From Halogeometricum sp. S1BR25-6 (GTDB lineage Archaea; Halobacteriota; Halobacteria; Halobacteriales; Haloferacaceae), in contig NZ_JAMQOP010000006.1 of the NCBI RefSeq assembly GCF_031624495.1, positions 109,247-173,246 of the forward strand: a DNA stretch of 64,000 nucleotides, in the 5' to 3' direction. Position 1 is the stretch's first letter; every line of letters begins with the position of its first letter. The position numbers and the translations under genes were made by a program. Below the pieces are notes generated by a model. That model did not search any database. It was not told the DNA's origin and saw nothing but the letters and a program-made list of their open reading frames with translations. Below are positions 62,696-64,000 of this stretch, one piece after another.

Positions 62696-63288
62696 CTACG
62701 GCAGCGATTCTTGACCAGTTTGCACGCGATATTGCCGATGTCATTCCACAGATCGATGCAACAGCTGAACACCATCGGTGGCAGCCTGGTATTGGTGCGT
62801 TTGACGAGGAAGAGCAGGTAGAACGGCTCGTTGAACGACTTGGACAGCAGTCTACCTCCTATGAAGTCACGGAGACTGAGGCCTCCTACCCAAACAGCGG
62901 ACAGCGATGTGATATTCTCCTCAAGAGCAGTGGGTCGGAAATTCCGGTTGAAGCGAAGCTGCTTCGATTCTATCGTGACAACGGCGACATTGAACCGGCA
63001 GCCTATTCCACGGTCTACAGTCCGTTCTCGAATTCGCTTGTTGCTGACACAAAGAAGCTCGCTGAAAGCGGATTCGCGATCAGTGGAGGACTTCTCGGGC
63101 TCTACTACGAGCCAGCTGATGGGCCGTTTCCACTGATGGACGCCACGAAACTAGCAGAGAAGGTTGTGAGAGATGTGGCGTACTGGTACGATCTGCCACT
63201 CAAAACCCGAACTATCGCTGAGTTCACGGGATTACGTCACCCAGTCCATCAGCAGGGTGCCGTCATCATCTGGGAGCTCACAGAATGA
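62692..63288 (+). CDS. PD-(D/E)XK-like endonuclease
   Basis: 198 residues. The core reads QRCDILLKSSGSEIPVEAKLLRF, with D74 and E87-x-K89, the PD-(D/E)XK pattern where Asp and Glu bind the metal. Preceding helices contain EEEQVERLVERL. It starts by ATGA overlap with the GIY-YIG-like gene. Two nuclease folds in one coupled operon suggest a DNA restriction or defence system. The catalytic assignment is by motif only. Confidence 0.7.
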   Translation: MTTAAILDQFARDIADVIPQIDATAEHHRWQPGIGAFDEEEQVERLVERLGQQSTSYEVTETEASYPNSGQRCDILLKSSGSEIPVEAKLLRFYRDNGDIEPAAYSTVYSPFSNSLVADTKKLAESGFAISGGLLGLYYEPADGPFPLMDATKLAEKVVRDVAYWYDLPLKTRTIAEFTGLRHPVHQQGAVIIWELTE

Positions 63289-63331
63289 TCGCCTCCGCTC
63301 TTACAGAGGCGAAATAGACTGCACCTGTCCG

Positions 63332-63610
63332 CTACTCGTCTTCCTTCCCCGGTTGGATCTGGCGAACCTCTTCGGCGAGATCGTGAACGTACTCTCGAAG
63401 CGTCTCCATGTCCTCCTGGGCGTCTTCGAGCGTTTTCGCCTTCACTTTGGCAGTGATCTTGTCCTGATCGCGGGTACCCGTACCACGAGTCAGCTTCACC
63501 GTGAGTGAGACGCCGACATCGCTTCGCTCAACGTACTCGGTTCGGTTCGTGTGTTCTCCCCTGGACGACAATTCAACTGCTCGACTTGGTTGTTGCTTTG
63601 AATCAGACAT
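63332..63610 (-). CDS. Small plasmid protein (DUF7389-like)
   Basis: 92 residues: a polar N-terminus, then VGVSLTVKLTRGTGTRDQDKITAKVKAKTLEDAQEDMETLREYVHDLAEEVRQIQPG. The layout (strand, Lys-rich strand, helix) matches small haloarchaeal plasmid proteins that I associate with DUF7389. Function unknown. Convergent with the nuclease operon. Confidence 0.65.
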   Translation of the reverse strand: MSDSKQQPSRAVELSSRGEHTNRTEYVERSDVGVSLTVKLTRGTGTRDQDKITAKVKAKTLEDAQEDMETLREYVHDLAEEVRQIQPGKEDE

Positions 63611-63672
63611 CCGTTCTCCACGAGAGCCCTCTGACAGCTCTCGTACCCCTTCAGAGGGTGAAAAACAAGTGG

Positions 63673-63870
63673 CTAGTCTGCGCTAGTAGGAGTACTGTCT
63701 ACGTCGACGTCGTCGAGAAGAGGATAGTCGATGTGCATCTCAATTTTATCGAAGGGGACAACTGGCTGGTCCGGTGCACGATGGAGAACGGCTCGGGCTC
63801 CAGTCTCGGTGTTTCGATACGCGAGCGACGGCGTTCGATTCTCCCATGTCCAATTGGTGATTCGGGGCAT
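63673..63870 (-). CDS. Homologue of the 649 protein lacking the zinc ribbon
   Basis: 65 residues. The first ~34 (TPSLAYRNTETGARAVLHRAPD) closely match the protein at 649-1014. The remainder, FDKIEMHIDYPLLDDVDVDST, is different and has no cysteines, so the zinc ribbon was lost or replaced. It starts seven bases after the stop of the partial gene at 63877. Confidence 0.65.
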   Translation of the reverse strand: MPRITNWTWENRTPSLAYRNTETGARAVLHRAPDQPVVPFDKIEMHIDYPLLDDVDVDSTPTSAD

Positions 63871-63876
63871 TGGAAT

Positions 63877-64000
63877 TCAGAAGTGGACATCAGCGGGGAC
63901 GACCCAGAGATCTTCACTGCTTTCGAGGAGTCGATCCAGTTGTTCGCGATGCCGGATACCGGTCGCGTGCTGGTCGTACAGGAACACCGACGGCCCGTCG
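63877..64000 (-). CDS. Partial homologue of the 154 protein (5' end beyond the window)
   Basis: The minus-strand frame enters the window with DGPSVFLYDQHATGIRHREQL and ends WVVPADVHF, TGA at 63877-63879. It matches DGPTIFLYNEYANGIRHREQL ... WIVPADVHF of the gene at 154-645. The N-terminal part lies outside the window. Confidence 0.7.
   Translation of the reverse strand, partial: DGPSVFLYDQHATGIRHREQLDRLLESSEDLWVVPADVHF

Noticed and set aside
1..64000. tRNA and rRNA genes
   Set aside because: I found no tRNA cloverleaf or rRNA sequence in any part I could read, including beside the integrases. A tRNAscan-type search would settle it.

Overview
The window is haloarchaeal (class Halobacteria). 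It is GC-rich, the predicted proteins are acidic, and it carries Bat/HTH-10-type regulators, Tat signal lipoproteins, an amphi-Trp protein, ISH-type insertion sequences, an Orc1/Cdc6 replicon and ParA. It looks like part of a plasmid or megaplasmid, or an integrated plasmid: an Orc1/Cdc6 gene with seven origin-like repeats, a ParA gene with an iteron-like array, two tyrosine recombinases, several toxin-antitoxin-like modules and many gene fragments.

Layout. 1-4.3 kb: small haloarchaeal accessory proteins, then a winged-helix/nucleotidyltransferase pair whose second gene is cut by an IS5-type element (4260-5473). 5.4-15.1 kb: a copper region with a truncated DUF63 membrane gene, a small winged-helix protein, a CPC-type Cu+ ATPase with its Lrp/TRASH regulator, a DUF4396 protein, a Csp-like cysteine-rich protein, SHOCT and DUF302 proteins. 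Several relics lie among them: a multicopper oxidase, a P-type ATPase, a CuA/cupredoxin protein and a Tat lipoprotein. 15.4-20.9 kb: GH15 glucoamylase-type enzyme, a His-rich Tat protein, an NAD(P)-binding protein, DoxX, small membrane proteins and a CopZ-like HMA protein. 21.0-29.5 kb: a tightly overlapping six-gene operon (CPH-type copper ATPase, saccharopine-dehydrogenase-like, aspartoacylase-like, double SRPBCC, ABC1/UbiB kinase, methyltransferase). 29.4-34.4 kb: a second methyltransferase, a DUF411 relic, and a Bat-like regulator divergent from a rhodanese-MBL hydrolase plus MFS transporter. 34.5-38.4 kb: IS6 and IS4 transposases and an integrase. 38.4-43.2 kb: a regulator cluster with a 1,178-bp tandem duplication. 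43.6-51.4 kb: partition and replication core. 51.5-58.1 kb: a mosaic of TA modules and broken duplicates. 58.1-63.3 kb: ArdC/IrrE-like protein, HNH nuclease, XerC/D-like recombinase and a two-gene nuclease operon (internally duplicated GIY-YIG protein plus PD-(D/E)XK-like protein). 63.3-64.0 kb: small plasmid genes, the last two homologous to the first two genes of the window.

How it fits together. The copper genes cover sensing (TRASH regulator), cytosolic carriage (HMA protein), sequestration (Csp-like) and export (CPC and CPH ATPases). The rhodanese-MBL/MFS pair suggests sulfane-sulfur handling. The replication, partition and TA genes suggest a self-maintaining replicon. The strongest candidates for undescribed biology are the GIY-YIG/PD-(D/E)XK operon (61325-63288) and the six-gene copper ATPase-ABC1 operon (21011-29528). 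All family assignments were made by eye from motifs; no database search was run.
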